Positions 19,486 through 29,271 of a DNA stretch of 64,000 nt are shown piece by piece. The first letter of the stretch is position 1. Each line of letters begins with the position of its first letter. A program made the position numbers and the translations under genes. Source of the stretch: Fermentimonas sp. (GTDB taxonomy: Bacteria > Bacteroidota > Bacteroidia > Bacteroidales > Dysgonomonadaceae); the NCBI GenBank assembly GCA_028709385.1, contig JAQVXD010000008.1, positions 1 to 64,000 of the forward strand. Direction: 5' to 3'. A model generated the notes under the pieces. That model was given only the letters and a program-made list of their open reading frames with translations, was not told the DNA's origin and made no database searches.

Positions 19486-19860
19486 TTAATCCTGTTTCAA
19501 CCTCTCGGCTGTTAAGTTCATCTTACCCATTGATGTATCCACTGTTCCTTCAATCTTTTTCCCTTTAACGTGAGATAAAATGGTTACATATTCACCCTCA
19601 ACATTAACTCCGGCTTTTAAAGTGTCATTCTTGAATGCTACACTTTGAAGATTCACTTTATACCCGGAATCGAAAGTTACATCCCCTGTTAATTTCTTTT
19701 CAACCTCTTTAAATGAAATAACACCTCTGTCATAACCGTACGGAGCCTGGTTAACACTATACTTCCACTCACCGAGTATAGATTTGGGGTTTTGTGCATT
19801 CACATTAATAAATACAGATGATAAGCAAGTGAACATTAAAACTATCAATATCTTTCTCAT
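19486..19860 (-). CDS. Small secreted protein leading the V-ATPase operon
   Basis: The 124-residue product has a clear signal peptide (about residues 1-22, ending VNAQ). A beta-rich domain with GEWKYSVNQAPYGYDRG follows, containing several GxxxxGTV-like strands and resembling a small lipocalin- or calycin-like fold. I do not recognise the family. It lies 34 bases ahead of subunit E on the same strand, and a TAnnTTTG box precedes it, so the V-ATPase operon may start here. A functional link to the ATPase is not shown. Confidence 0.7.
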   Translation of the reverse strand: MRKILIVLMFTCLSSVFINVNAQNPKSILGEWKYSVNQAPYGYDRGVISFKEVEKKLTGDVTFDSGYKVNLQSVAFKNDTLKAGVNVEGEYVTILSHVKGKKIEGTVDTSMGKMNLTAERLKQD

Positions 19861-19893
19861 GATTGTATGCTTTACAATGATTACGATTTAGTT

Positions 19894-19901
19894 CAAAGGT
19901 A
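19894..19901 (-). promoter_or_regulatory. -7 box upstream of the V-ATPase operon
   Basis: On the minus strand this reads TACCTTTG, matching TAnnTTTG, 33 bases before the start of the small secreted protein gene. No good -33 TTTG is seen. It is the best candidate promoter for the eight-gene operon. Confidence 0.5.
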
Positions 19902-19962
19902 TAAATTTTTATTAATGTAGGAAATATAATTTTACATTTATTTTGGCATATTATTTGTTGTT

Positions 19963-21264
19963 ATGAAGCTAATGGACAAGAAAATATTCAGACTCGCTCT
20001 GCCCAATATAATTACAAATATTACGGTACCCCTTCTGGGAATGATTGATATTGCCGTAGCCGGACGACTTGGTTCTGCTGTATATATAGGCGCTATTGCA
20101 CTAGGTGCAAATATATTTAACATGATTTACTGGAACTTCGGTTTCCTTAGAATGAGCTCCAGTGGTTTTGCATCACAGGCATACGGTGCAAGAGATTTTA
20201 CAGAATCGATGAATGTTTTCATCCGTTCACTCGCTATCGGACTGGGCATCGGTCTATTTATAATTTTACTTCAATATCCCATCGGTGAACTTGCATTTCG
20301 ATTGATACAATCCGGTCCGGAAACAGTTGAATATGTATCAGCCTACTTCCGCATAGTCGTTTGGGGTGCCCCTGCAGTATTAGGCATGTACGCATTCAAA
20401 GGATGGTTTATAGGAATGCAGAATGCCAAAATCCCGATGGTGATAGCAATACTTAATAATGTTCTTAATATACTGCTCAGCGTTACTTTTGTTTTCGGAT
20501 TCGGAATGAAAATTGAAGGTATTGCCTTTGGTACCGCTCTTTCACAAATAATATCCTTACTGGTTGCAGCCGCACTGTGGTGGAAATACTACCGCCGCCT
20601 CAGGAGATATATCAAAAAAGATACTATCTGGGATAAACATGCAATAAGAGAGTACTTCAGGGTTAACGGCGATATCTTTGTACGTACATTCCTGCTCACC
20701 CTTGTCACCACATTCTTCACATTTGCATCCTCCGGAATGGGAGAAACCATACTGGCCGTCAATGCTCTACTGATGCAGTTCTTTATGCTGTTTTCCTACT
20801 TCATGGATGGTTTTGCTTATGCAGGAGAAGCACTCACAGGCAGATATGTAGGAGCTAAAAATACACCCGCACTTAAATATATGATCAAACGAATCTTTTT
20901 CTGGGGGCTGGTGGTAAGTCTGGTTGCAATGGCAGTATATCTCCTGTTCCCTGATCTTATATTAAGACTTCTTACAAACGATACTCAAATCATTACGGCA
21001 ACAAAAGGGTATTTGTTCTGGACCCTGCTTATTCCCATTGCAGGCTTTGCTGCTTTTCTCTGGGATGGTATCTTTATCGGAGCCACAGCCTCAGTGGAGA
21101 TGCGAAATGCAATGATCCTCTCCACCATAATCTTCTTCGGATCATATTTCCTACTGACGCCCGTTTGGGGAAACAACGGTCTCTGGTTTTCTTTTATTCT
21201 TTATCTTGCAACTCGCGGAATAACACTTACCTTTATGGCAAGAAAAGCATTTAAACAGGCCTAA
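19963..21264 (+). CDS. MATE-family multidrug efflux transporter (DinF-like)
   Basis: Exports cationic drugs or metabolites in exchange for Na+ or H+. The 433-residue protein has about 12 membrane helices in two homologous halves. It begins KKIFRLALPNIITNITVPLLGMIDIAVAGRLG in separate conserved blocks, the usual MATE entry motif with PNI and the DxAVAGRLG-type helix 2 end. ASQAYGARD and LTGRYVGAKN mark equivalent loops of the two halves. It seems to be a single-gene unit. Confidence 0.92.
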   Translation: MKLMDKKIFRLALPNIITNITVPLLGMIDIAVAGRLGSAVYIGAIALGANIFNMIYWNFGFLRMSSSGFASQAYGARDFTESMNVFIRSLAIGLGIGLFIILLQYPIGELAFRLIQSGPETVEYVSAYFRIVVWGAPAVLGMYAFKGWFIGMQNAKIPMVIAILNNVLNILLSVTFVFGFGMKIEGIAFGTALSQIISLLVAAALWWKYYRRLRRYIKKDTIWDKHAIREYFRVNGDIFVRTFLLTLVTTFFTFASSGMGETILAVNALLMQFFMLFSYFMDGFAYAGEALTGRYVGAKNTPALKYMIKRIFFWGLVVSLVAMAVYLLFPDLILRLLTNDTQIITATKGYLFWTLLIPIAGFAAFLWDGIFIGATASVEMRNAMILSTIIFFGSYFLLTPVWGNNGLWFSFILYLATRGITLTFMARKAFKQA

Positions 21265-21299
21265 ATTACATATCGTAATATGGAAAACAGGCCTAAATT
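21253..21299 (+). repeat. 15-bp direct repeat at the MATE gene stop
   Basis: AAACAGGCCTAAATT occurs exactly at 21253-21267 and 21285-21299. The first copy spans the MATE stop codon. It is probably a local duplication with no known function. Confidence 0.6.
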
Positions 21300-21380
21300 T
21301 ACGATTATGATCCTAAAATTATGCGTTAATTTCTTGTTATCCTGATATAAACCTGCTATATTTGCTAAAAAGATTTCATC

Positions 21381-22511
21381 ATGATTAAAAGAGATTTATT
21401 ATATTCCGTTATCTCATCCTGTTTTAAGGGAAAAATAATTCTCTTGCTTGGTGCAAGACAAGTAGGGAAAACAACATTATTAAAAGAGGTCGTCAAACAA
21501 ATTGATGAGCCGTCGGTTTGGCTAAATGCCGACGAATCTGATGTTCTAAATGCTTTCTCCAATGCAGGAACAAGTACACAGTTACTACAGCTTGTAGGAC
21601 CAAACAACAAATTGGTAATCATAGACGAAGCACAACAAATTCCCGATATAGGAAAGAAGCTAAAACTATTATACGACACCTATCCACATATACAACTGAT
21701 TGCAACCGGTTCCTCATCGTTTGAACTTCAGAATAATATGTCTGAAGCATTGACAGGACGAAAAAAAACATTTTATCTCTTTCCCATTAGTTACAAAGAA
21801 ACGATAGAAAATAGCTCTCCTTTTGAAGCAAAAAGGATGCTTAATACCAGACTTGTTTATGGTATGTACCCCGATGTTGTAAACAATCCGGGCAACGAAA
21901 AAGAGATTCTGGTAGAAATTGCCAATAGTTACTTATATAAGGATATTCTGCAAATAGAGGGTATAAGAAAACCTGCGCATATCGAAAATTTATTACGTGC
22001 GCTTGCATTCCAGGTTGGTAATGAAGTAAATTACAACGAACTTTCCCGAACTGTAGGCAATATTAATGCGGCAACTGTAGAAAAGTATCTCGACCTGTTT
22101 GAAAAAGCTTTTATAATCTATAAGCTACCTGCTTTAAGCAGAAATCTTAGGAATGAAATCAAGAAAGGGAAAAAGTACTATTTTTATGATAACGGAATAC
22201 GCAATGTACTTATAAGTAACTTCTCCCTCCCTGAAATGAGAATGGATAAAGGAGCGTTGTGGGAAAATTTCCTGATTTCCGAACGGCTTAAAAGCAACCA
22301 CTATCAAAGTAGATTTGTAAATAGTTATTTTTGGCGTACTCATGATAAAGCAGAAATCGATTATATTGAGGAGAGCGATGGTGTGCTTAATGCTTTCGAA
22401 ATAAAATGGAAAGATAAAAAAGTGAGGTTTCCCAATTCATTCCTCGAGGCATATCCTAATCATTCCATTAATGTTGTAAATCAAACTAATTTTGAGACCT
22501 TTGTAAAATAA
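21381..22511 (+). CDS. AAA-family ATPase with C-terminal DUF4143
   Basis: The 376-residue protein has Walker A LLGARQVGKTTLL (about 20-32), Walker B LVIIDEAQQIPD (about 76-87) and sensor LIATGSSSFEL. A C-terminal DUF4143 region follows, with the helical YLDLFEKAFIIYKLPALSRN and the WRTHDKAEIDYIEE strand-turn typical of the family. This last element resembles a nuclease-like fold. Such orphan ATPases are widespread in Bacteroidetes and their role is unknown. DNA-related or toxin-like roles have been suggested. It stands alone between MATE and lipocalin genes. Confidence 0.87.
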   Translation: MIKRDLLYSVISSCFKGKIILLLGARQVGKTTLLKEVVKQIDEPSVWLNADESDVLNAFSNAGTSTQLLQLVGPNNKLVIIDEAQQIPDIGKKLKLLYDTYPHIQLIATGSSSFELQNNMSEALTGRKKTFYLFPISYKETIENSSPFEAKRMLNTRLVYGMYPDVVNNPGNEKEILVEIANSYLYKDILQIEGIRKPAHIENLLRALAFQVGNEVNYNELSRTVGNINAATVEKYLDLFEKAFIIYKLPALSRNLRNEIKKGKKYYFYDNGIRNVLISNFSLPEMRMDKGALWENFLISERLKSNHYQSRFVNSYFWRTHDKAEIDYIEESDGVLNAFEIKWKDKKVRFPNSFLEAYPNHSINVVNQTNFETFVK

Positions 22512-22548
22512 TCACATGTTTATTAAACTTGTTAATTGATGAAATAAT

Positions 22549-23082
22549 ATGAAAACTAAACATTTAATTTACTTACTTTTAATTTGCACAACTATGGCAG
22601 CATACTCTTGTGCTTCAATACCTAAGGGAGCAGTTGCAGTAAAACCTTTCAACAAAGAAAGATATCTCGGCAAATGGTACGAAATTGCAAGAAAAGATTT
22701 CAGATTCGAACGAAATCTCAACAACACAACAGCAGAATACACCTTAAATGATAATGGAACAATAAAAGTTGTCAATCAAGGATATAATACTAAAAAAGGA
22801 GAATGGCAAAAAGCATTTGCTAAGGCAAAGTTTGCCGGAGATGAAAATACCGCCATGCTTAAGGTCTCATTCTTTGGGCCATTTTACTCCGGATACAATG
22901 TAATCGCACTTGATGATGAATACAGATATGCTCTGGTAGCCGGCAAAAACCTTAAGTATTTATGGATTCTATCCCGCGAAACTACTATACCTGAGGGAAT
23001 AAAAGAAAAATATCTTAAGATCGCAGAAGATATCGGATTTGATACTTCAGATCTGATATGGGTTGAACATGATAAGTCATAA
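22549..23082 (+). CDS. blc: Lipocalin-family outer membrane lipoprotein (Blc-like)
   Basis: Binds hydrophobic ligands such as lysophospholipids at the envelope. The 177-residue product has a lipoprotein signal with an AAYSC lipobox near residue 21. The lipocalin signature GKWYEIARKDFRFERNL starts near residue 41, then NTTAEYTLNDNGTIKV and a C-terminal helix and strand (WILSRETTIPEG). Size and motif order match bacterial Blc. Its last six bases overlap the end of the convergent TPR gene. Confidence 0.9.
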   Translation: MKTKHLIYLLLICTTMAAYSCASIPKGAVAVKPFNKERYLGKWYEIARKDFRFERNLNNTTAEYTLNDNGTIKVVNQGYNTKKGEWQKAFAKAKFAGDENTAMLKVSFFGPFYSGYNVIALDDEYRYALVAGKNLKYLWILSRETTIPEGIKEKYLKIAEDIGFDTSDLIWVEHDKS

Positions 23083-25011
23083 ACCAATTAAATCGATTAT
23101 ACTGGGTGGAGTCAAGTTTGCATCAGCACTTACCGAAGGTCCTCCCTCCAGAGCAAACCTTCCGCTAATCTCTGCTTCTGCCAGTCCCCCCACTCCTGCT
23201 TTGACCGAGCTGGTGAAAGCTACATCCTTAATACTGTCACCCTGTCCGATAGTCACTTCAACTCCCATTGAAGCTTCGGCTGTAAGTATTCCGCGACCAT
23301 ATTGCCCTTTTACACCAACACCGCCCCAGATAGTGGTTTCGTGTTTGTTAAAATCGCGCTTGACCGACCAGAGAATACCTTCTCCACCAGATAATTTCAC
23401 ATGATCGCAGCTCAGTTCAAACGACAACACTCCCATGCCAGCCCCTATCCCTTTTTCACCCAATGGACATTCTTTTTTCTCTTTTTCAGGTAATTGCAGT
23501 TCAGCGACCTCCTCAGTTGGCTCAGGTGGTACAGGCTCCACGCAGTCTAATTGATTGAGTTCATCAGCGATAAGTATCACTCCGACAGCAAAACTTGAGG
23601 AGATCTCCAAATGAATTACTACCCTCAGCTCCCGATACAAATTGTAAAATTCATTAATGCTGGGCGCGTACATGCGTTCAATGATGGGATCGGTAAATGC
23701 ATAGAAATCAGGAATTGCCTCTTTCAGAGCATTCGAAACCAATGTGTAATTTTTACTGCCGGCAGAATAAGAAGATTCCAGATCGCCTTTTGCACCCATA
23801 CACATGCTATATGACAGTTGTTCACCTTCGTATTCTAATTTTTTCATTTTAGCATGAACCTTTTTTATACATATGTCATTTATACCACACGCTTTTAACT
23901 CATCCATAAGCATAAGATATCGATCCTGCAACGGCTTTAATTGCTCCATCTGCTGCATTATTGTCGGCAAACGCTTTTCGGCTCTCTCGGCGTTGTTTAC
24001 TAAAAATTTTGTCCCCTGTGCCGACGCCTTTGCGTAGTTACTGTTTTCTCCAAATAACAATCCGTCGATATCTTCAAACTGCATGATCTCTTTCGAAAAA
24101 TCACGCTGAAATACCACCGAGTTGTCCGGATCTTTGGTTGCATGGCTTTGCTGCATACTCATCCGCTCAGAAACAGAAAGTAGTTCAGATATTAACTGCT
24201 GTTTTCGTTCACCCAGTTGAGAATGATATCTATTAATAGACTCTTGCTGTCCTATCATTTTACCTCTGTCATCATAAACTTGAATATCAGGAATTTCAAG
24301 CCCTTGAATGTCTCCTTTTTCATCGGCAATCGGTCGGGTCTGACTTTCCTGTTGTGAAGAAGATCTTGCTTCCCGAGCCTGTTTCAAGGCGATAAAACCT
24401 GTTGACGAAAATTTTTGTGTCAACGCCTTTCTCAGGTATTGCTCTGCCTTTGTATGATTCTTTTCGCTTTGTGCAATCAGTCCAAGCCCCATATAGGGCG
24501 AACTCATCGATGGGGAAGCCTTCAAGGCTTTTTCAAACATAAGTGTGGCATTAGCATTATCACCTGCTTCCCGATAAGCCCAGCCAAGGTTGCAAAGAAC
24601 AAGACCTACATTGGGTTTTAACTCATTAGCATACTGTAATACCTGAATGGCTTTAACATATTCGCCCATATTTTTAAGTGCGACACCCAGATTATTTGCA
24701 GTTAACAAATCGTCCGGACTTCTTGCTGCACTCCATGCTATGGAATATACAGAGGCAGAACCTGCTCCCGACATCACAAATGCAGCACCCATATCTGCGC
24801 CATCAGTTTGCTTGGCAGACTGTTCCAGCAACTGATTAAGTTTTTGCAATTCGCCGGTCTTTTCTCCATAGGTGGCCATCAATGTTTGCGCCAATTGCAC
24901 ATACTGCTTACTTGTAAGAGAAGGAATGGATATGTCCACAGGTATTTGCTTTTGGGCGAATACAGCAAATACGAATGTCAGCGACAAAAGTAAAAATATA
25001 AATTGTTTCAT
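23077..25011 (-). CDS. Secreted TPR-repeat protein
   Basis: The 644-residue product has a signal peptide (about 1-19). TPR repeats lie at about 85-205 (ANNLGVALKNMGEYVKAIQVL, split in two helices; LCNLGWAYREAGDNANATLMFEKAL in parts; PYMGLGLIAQSEKNHTKAEQYLRKAL in parts). A helical region follows at about 250-480, and a C-terminal beta-rich glycine-containing part of about 150 residues ends ADANLTPPSIIDLIGL. I do not recognise the C-terminal domain. It is third in a minus-strand cluster after the OmpA-like and 228-residue genes, so a periplasmic or outer-surface role is likely. Confidence 0.78.
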   Translation of the reverse strand: MKQFIFLLLSLTFVFAVFAQKQIPVDISIPSLTSKQYVQLAQTLMATYGEKTGELQKLNQLLEQSAKQTDGADMGAAFVMSGAGSASVYSIAWSAARSPDDLLTANNLGVALKNMGEYVKAIQVLQYANELKPNVGLVLCNLGWAYREAGDNANATLMFEKALKASPSMSSPYMGLGLIAQSEKNHTKAEQYLRKALTQKFSSTGFIALKQAREARSSSQQESQTRPIADEKGDIQGLEIPDIQVYDDRGKMIGQQESINRYHSQLGERKQQLISELLSVSERMSMQQSHATKDPDNSVVFQRDFSKEIMQFEDIDGLLFGENSNYAKASAQGTKFLVNNAERAEKRLPTIMQQMEQLKPLQDRYLMLMDELKACGINDICIKKVHAKMKKLEYEGEQLSYSMCMGAKGDLESSYSAGSKNYTLVSNALKEAIPDFYAFTDPIIERMYAPSINEFYNLYRELRVVIHLEISSSFAVGVILIADELNQLDCVEPVPPEPTEEVAELQLPEKEKKECPLGEKGIGAGMGVLSFELSCDHVKLSGGEGILWSVKRDFNKHETTIWGGVGVKGQYGRGILTAEASMGVEVTIGQGDSIKDVAFTSSVKAGVGGLAEAEISGRFALEGGPSVSADANLTPPSIIDLIGL

Positions 25012-25030
25012 GGATGATAAGGTATTATTG

Positions 25031-25717
25031 CTACTGTTTGACTATTCTGCTTTTCAACGATCTGTATGTCATGTTTTGTTTAACCAGTGACGCCAGTTTC
25101 TCTGCCACCATCAGAGGAACTTCAATGTCGTCTCCAACTGCTTCCAGGGTAAAAAACACATCCTCCACCCGGCCTGTATAAAAGCTTGAGTAACGCACCA
25201 GTTCCTTCCCGTCCCACTCTGCCATGTACTTGTAGCTTCCGCCTGCTCCCCAACCCCGGGTTTTGATGTCTGTCAGTTTCTTGTCGTAGTTTGGATGAAT
25301 CCCGCTTCTTATACTCTCGAGCTTCATCTCTAATGCCATCTCCTCCATCTCCGTTCGATCCATTAAATCTTCATTCTGACTAGCTGAATCATACAGAGAA
25401 AGGATGATGGTGAAATTGTAACCCTTTCCGTCGTTCCTTCCGGTCAAGGTGTCAAACTTGATTCCAGCGAAAAAAGGATAAAGTATGCAGCTTGCTTTGC
25501 CCAGCGTACGGCAGCCTACAGGAAGTATCTGGAGTAGCTCCGTTGGCACGTCGAATATAACAATCTGTGACTCTCCGTTATGCAGCTGCAGTTCGGAAGT
25601 TTCGCTCAGCTGGTTCATCAAGATGCTCATGTTCTGGAACAATGTATCCGACACATTTACTGCAAGTGCACACGAGAGAATAAGCTGGCACAGAAATAAA
25701 AATCCAATTTTTTTCAT
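25031..25717 (-). CDS. Secreted protein of unknown function
   Basis: The 228-residue product has a signal peptide (about 1-20, CALAVNV). The mature part has no motif I can name. It is mixed alpha/beta, with a predicted strand-rich middle (YNFTIILSLYDSA) and a C-terminal helix (VPLMVAEKLASLVKQ). It lies between the OmpA-like gene and the TPR gene on the same strand, with a gap of only 19 bases to the TPR gene, so all three are probably one unit. Function is unknown. Confidence 0.7.
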   Translation of the reverse strand: MKKIGFLFLCQLILSCALAVNVSDTLFQNMSILMNQLSETSELQLHNGESQIVIFDVPTELLQILPVGCRTLGKASCILYPFFAGIKFDTLTGRNDGKGYNFTIILSLYDSASQNEDLMDRTEMEEMALEMKLESIRSGIHPNYDKKLTDIKTRGWGAGGSYKYMAEWDGKELVRYSSFYTGRVEDVFFTLEAVGDDIEVPLMVAEKLASLVKQNMTYRSLKSRIVKQ

Positions 25718-25807
25718 GATGTTGATTTTTTTAATTAGAGTTTAATAATTTAACTCAGTTGATTTGTTTTACGACTCGGCAGAATTCAAACAAGTTTGAT
25801 TTAGTAC

Positions 25808-27157
25808 TCACTGCTTCACAAATTCAACCCTGCGATTCAAGGCCTTGTTTGCCGGTGTATCGTTTTGAGCAACAGGAGTGGTTTCTCCGGCTCCCTCCGT
25901 TTCTATCCGCGATGCCTCAATCCCGAACGAATCGATCAGCTCATTCTTTACCGATTGGGCACGGCGAAGAGATAGTTCCAGGTTTCCGGCATCATCTCCA
26001 TCGCTGTCGGTATGCCCTATTATTTTAACTTTTACCGACCCATTTTCCTTCAGCACATCCGCAATGCTCTTCAGTGTACCGAAAGATTCCGGTTTGATAT
26101 CCGCCTTGTTCACATCGAAGGTGATGCCATAAGTGACCAGCTTTCCTTCAGTAATCAGTTTATTGCGGGTATCGGGCGATGCTGTAGTGATTTTTAAATT
26201 TGATACATAAGGGGAACTATATCGGTCCCAACCCGAGAATCGCATGCGGTTGAATTTCACGTTGGGATAAATGTTGGTCGGCACATCCACAACCTTCTCA
26301 TTCTGGTGATAGACCCGTACCCTGCGATTCTGTACCCAGAGAATGACATGATTCTCTTTTTCACGTACAACAGTGTTCTTCGTAGCCTCACCTGTAATCC
26401 AATCATCCGACTCGTTATAACCTTTACTTTCCCATCTATCATATCCTAGGTCGATATGAAGTCCCGCGATACCCGGATAGAGATCATCGTTCAACTCTTT
26501 AAAATCTCCTTCATCTTCCTGATAAAGCGTGAACTGAATTCCATACCTATACTCACTGTCCGGAATGATATCAAACTCCACTATGAAATTATCCGGTAAA
26601 TCAAGCTTACGCATGTTGCAGTAAACCGCATCCTCTCCGTTCAGATGAAACCAGTTACCCGATACTATATTTACAGTTTTGACCTCACCACTGCCGTTTG
26701 AAGTCCAATTTGCCGGAAAATCACCGATGGCATCTTGAGAAAAATCGTCGTAAAAAAGTATCTGATCGCCCGGTACGAAATCATATTTGCTCGTTCCCAC
26801 AAGTTTTTTCGAAGAACTCTGCGAGACATCTTCTATTCCTCTTTTTGAATCATCCTTTGAGTCACTAACCCCTGGAGCACTAACATCAATTTTATCCGCA
26901 TTATTTTCTTTATGTTCTTTTCCCTCACTTTTTTTGGATCTCGGTGCTCTCTCTTTTTTTGTAATTGAATCCTCCGCTTTGTCTAAAGCTTTATTGGCTG
27001 TTTCCTCTGCTTTTTGTTCTATGCGATTTTCCACTGTGCGTTTGATAGTATTTTCAGCTGACCTTCCTAATCTATCCAGCCAACTCTGCGCATCTGCCCG
27101 CGCAATTAATAACAAACAAAAACCTGCTGTGATAAGTACTTTTTTCATGATGTTCAT
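25808..27157 (-). CDS. OmpA-like peptidoglycan-binding protein with lectin-like middle domain
   Basis: The 449-residue protein has a signal peptide (about 1-24; the start could also be the ATG four codons later). A charged Lys/Glu-rich linker lies at about 25-125. A beta-sandwich-like region at about 130-315 (FYDDFSQDAIGDFPANW) resembles concanavalin-type lectin domains. The C-terminal OmpA domain at about 335-449 has the TYGITFDVNKADIKPES start and KIIGHTDSDGDDAGNLELSLRRA in short blocks; this HTDSxG/LSxxRA pattern binds diaminopimelate in peptidoglycan. It leads the three-gene envelope cluster and is divergent from the sensor kinase gene. Confidence 0.85.
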   Translation of the reverse strand: MNIMKKVLITAGFCLLLIARADAQSWLDRLGRSAENTIKRTVENRIEQKAEETANKALDKAEDSITKKERAPRSKKSEGKEHKENNADKIDVSAPGVSDSKDDSKRGIEDVSQSSSKKLVGTSKYDFVPGDQILFYDDFSQDAIGDFPANWTSNGSGEVKTVNIVSGNWFHLNGEDAVYCNMRKLDLPDNFIVEFDIIPDSEYRYGIQFTLYQEDEGDFKELNDDLYPGIAGLHIDLGYDRWESKGYNESDDWITGEATKNTVVREKENHVILWVQNRRVRVYHQNEKVVDVPTNIYPNVKFNRMRFSGWDRYSSPYVSNLKITTASPDTRNKLITEGKLVTYGITFDVNKADIKPESFGTLKSIADVLKENGSVKVKIIGHTDSDGDDAGNLELSLRRAQSVKNELIDSFGIEASRIETEGAGETTPVAQNDTPANKALNRRVEFVKQ

Positions 27158-27239
27158 GTTTTTTAATAAATTGATTTATTTTTTGTGTTATAGCGTTGGA
27201 ATTAAAATAAATGTTATTACTTTGTTTATATTTTTTTAC

Positions 27240-27247
27240 CAAAGTTA
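27240..27247 (-). promoter_or_regulatory. -7 box for the OmpA-like gene cluster
   Basis: On the minus strand this reads TAACTTTG (TAnnTTTG), about 83 bases before the start of the OmpA-like gene, within the divergent gap shared with the histidine kinase gene. No proper -33 box is evident. Confidence 0.45.
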
Positions 27248-27328
27248 GGCACTGAATATTCTAAAAAATAGACCCAAAAGGGAGTTTTTACTGCTTTACA
27301 TATACTAATACACTAAGAATAGAACACC

Positions 27329-29251
27329 ATGGGGGCTTTCTTGCAAAGAAGACTAAAAAATATCCTGTTTATCGGGCTGTACCTACTTTCTATGAACGGG
27401 TTTTCCCAAAGTTTGGATAGTTTGGAAACTATTCTGGACAGCAAAAATTTGTCTACGAAAGAGTATCTGGAAGTATGTGACGACTTAAGTTGGAGCTATC
27501 TTGATATCGACTTCGAGAAATCAAAAGAATATGCTGTAATGGGCATTGAAAGAGCAAAATCCGACCAAAACCTTAAGATGGAGGCACGACTCTTACGAAA
27601 TTTGGGTGTAGCTTATTATATGAACAGTCAAATGGATTCAGCTCAGTTGTTTCTAAACAGTTCTCTTAAAAAAACCAGCCTCCTGAACGATGAGGAGTTG
27701 AATGCAGCTATTAATGGGGCTTTAGGTAATGTACATAACGTATCTGGAAATTACCAGGAGGCACTCTCCTGTTATCTGAAAGCGCTTTCTGTATTTGATA
27801 GGTATGAAAATAAGGAGCGAATACGTTCGCTACTCGGGAATATTGCTTCCTTATATTATAGCTTAGCAAACTTAAGTCAGTCCGAAAAATACTTCACGGA
27901 GCTTGAACAGGAGAGCGTAGAAGCTAACGATATGTATAACCTGGGACGTGCATACGATGGATTCAGCAGAATTGCCATGAAGCGAAAAGATTATGTGTCT
28001 TCACTGGGCTATGCCGAAAAAGCATTGGATATTTTTAACAAAGGAGGTTTTAAATCATCTGAAGCAATAGCTCTCCAAGGGATCGCAATGGTCTATTACC
28101 AGGATTACAACAATTATTCGAAAGCGAAGGAATATGCGTTGCAAGCGCTGGATTTAACCAAAGAAATAGGATATGATACACATGTTGCAGGATCACTAAA
28201 CATACTGTCGAATATTTACTTTAAAGAAAAGGATTACGTTAATTGCATGAAGTCGGCCAGGGAAGCGATAGAGACCGACACTACAGATGCCAATGTAACG
28301 TCAAATCTGTACGCGAACATGGTTAGGGCAGGAATATTTTTAAACAATCATCAAGAAACGTTGCTTTACTTTGACAAGTATAGGAAGTTGATCGATGCGC
28401 GCTCTACAATAGAGTTTGAGAAATCAATCGCAGAATCAGAGAAAAAGTACCAAACAGAGAAGAAAGAGCTCCGAATACAAATGTTAGAGAAAGAAAAGAT
28501 ACTTTATAGCATTATTTTTTTTGTGAGTATCATTGGATTAATTCTTCTACTGTTGGTGTTCTATTTACGAAACAGGACAATAAAGACCAAAGGAGAGTTG
28601 AACAAACAAAAAATTCTTCAACTTGAGAAAGAGAGCCAGCTTATTGCAGCACAAGCTGTGCTTAATGGTGAAACTGCTGAACGTGCACGTTTAGCGCGTG
28701 ATCTGCACGACGGATTGGGAGGGATGCTCTCGGCAGTAAAATTAAATTTATACGATATAAAACAGGATGTAATCATTGAAAAGGAGGATGTCTTACGTTT
28801 CAATAAAGTGATGGAAATGCTGGACAACTCCATCGGAGAACTCAGGAGCGTGGCACACAACATGATGCCCGAAGCACTCGCTCGATATGGCCTTAAAACA
28901 GCCTTGAGTGACTTCTGCAAAAACTTCAGAAACGTGAAATTTCATTTCTTCGGCACAGAACAGCGAATTGAAAAAAAACTCGAAACGGTTATTTATCTTG
29001 CCGCGAATGAATTGATAAATAACGCTTTAAAACACTCCGGAGCAAGTGTTGTAAATGTGCAACTGGTGTGTGGTGCCGATCTGATTTCACTCAACGTTCA
29101 GGACGATGGCAGGGGATTTGATGCAGCCGCAAAGACCTCGGGGGCAGGCCTTAACAATCTACGAACACGCCTTGTGGCAGTAAACGGTATCATAAATGTT
29201 CATTCTTCTCCCAACGGGGGCACCGAAGTGGATGTGGAGATTAAAAAATAG
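27329..29251 (+). CDS. TPR-containing sensor histidine kinase (HisKA_3 type)
   Basis: Membrane sensor that phosphorylates the adjacent LuxR-type regulator. The 640-residue product has a signal peptide (about 1-26), TPR repeats at about 40-340, a charged coiled coil and one membrane helix at about 391-411. The HisKA_3 dimerisation helix has the phospho-acceptor in RLARDLHDGLGGMLS (about 455-468). The HATPase domain has an ANELINNALKHSG N box, DDGRGFD and GAGLNNLRTR. The periplasmic TPR sensor is a common Bacteroidetes design. The ATG at 27329 leaves a short signal-like start. Confidence 0.9.
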   Translation: MGAFLQRRLKNILFIGLYLLSMNGFSQSLDSLETILDSKNLSTKEYLEVCDDLSWSYLDIDFEKSKEYAVMGIERAKSDQNLKMEARLLRNLGVAYYMNSQMDSAQLFLNSSLKKTSLLNDEELNAAINGALGNVHNVSGNYQEALSCYLKALSVFDRYENKERIRSLLGNIASLYYSLANLSQSEKYFTELEQESVEANDMYNLGRAYDGFSRIAMKRKDYVSSLGYAEKALDIFNKGGFKSSEAIALQGIAMVYYQDYNNYSKAKEYALQALDLTKEIGYDTHVAGSLNILSNIYFKEKDYVNCMKSAREAIETDTTDANVTSNLYANMVRAGIFLNNHQETLLYFDKYRKLIDARSTIEFEKSIAESEKKYQTEKKELRIQMLEKEKILYSIIFFVSIIGLILLLLVFYLRNRTIKTKGELNKQKILQLEKESQLIAAQAVLNGETAERARLARDLHDGLGGMLSAVKLNLYDIKQDVIIEKEDVLRFNKVMEMLDNSIGELRSVAHNMMPEALARYGLKTALSDFCKNFRNVKFHFFGTEQRIEKKLETVIYLAANELINNALKHSGASVVNVQLVCGADLISLNVQDDGRGFDAAAKTSGAGLNNLRTRLVAVNGIINVHSSPNGGTEVDVEIKK

Positions 29252-29271
29252 TAAATCAAAATAATTACAGG

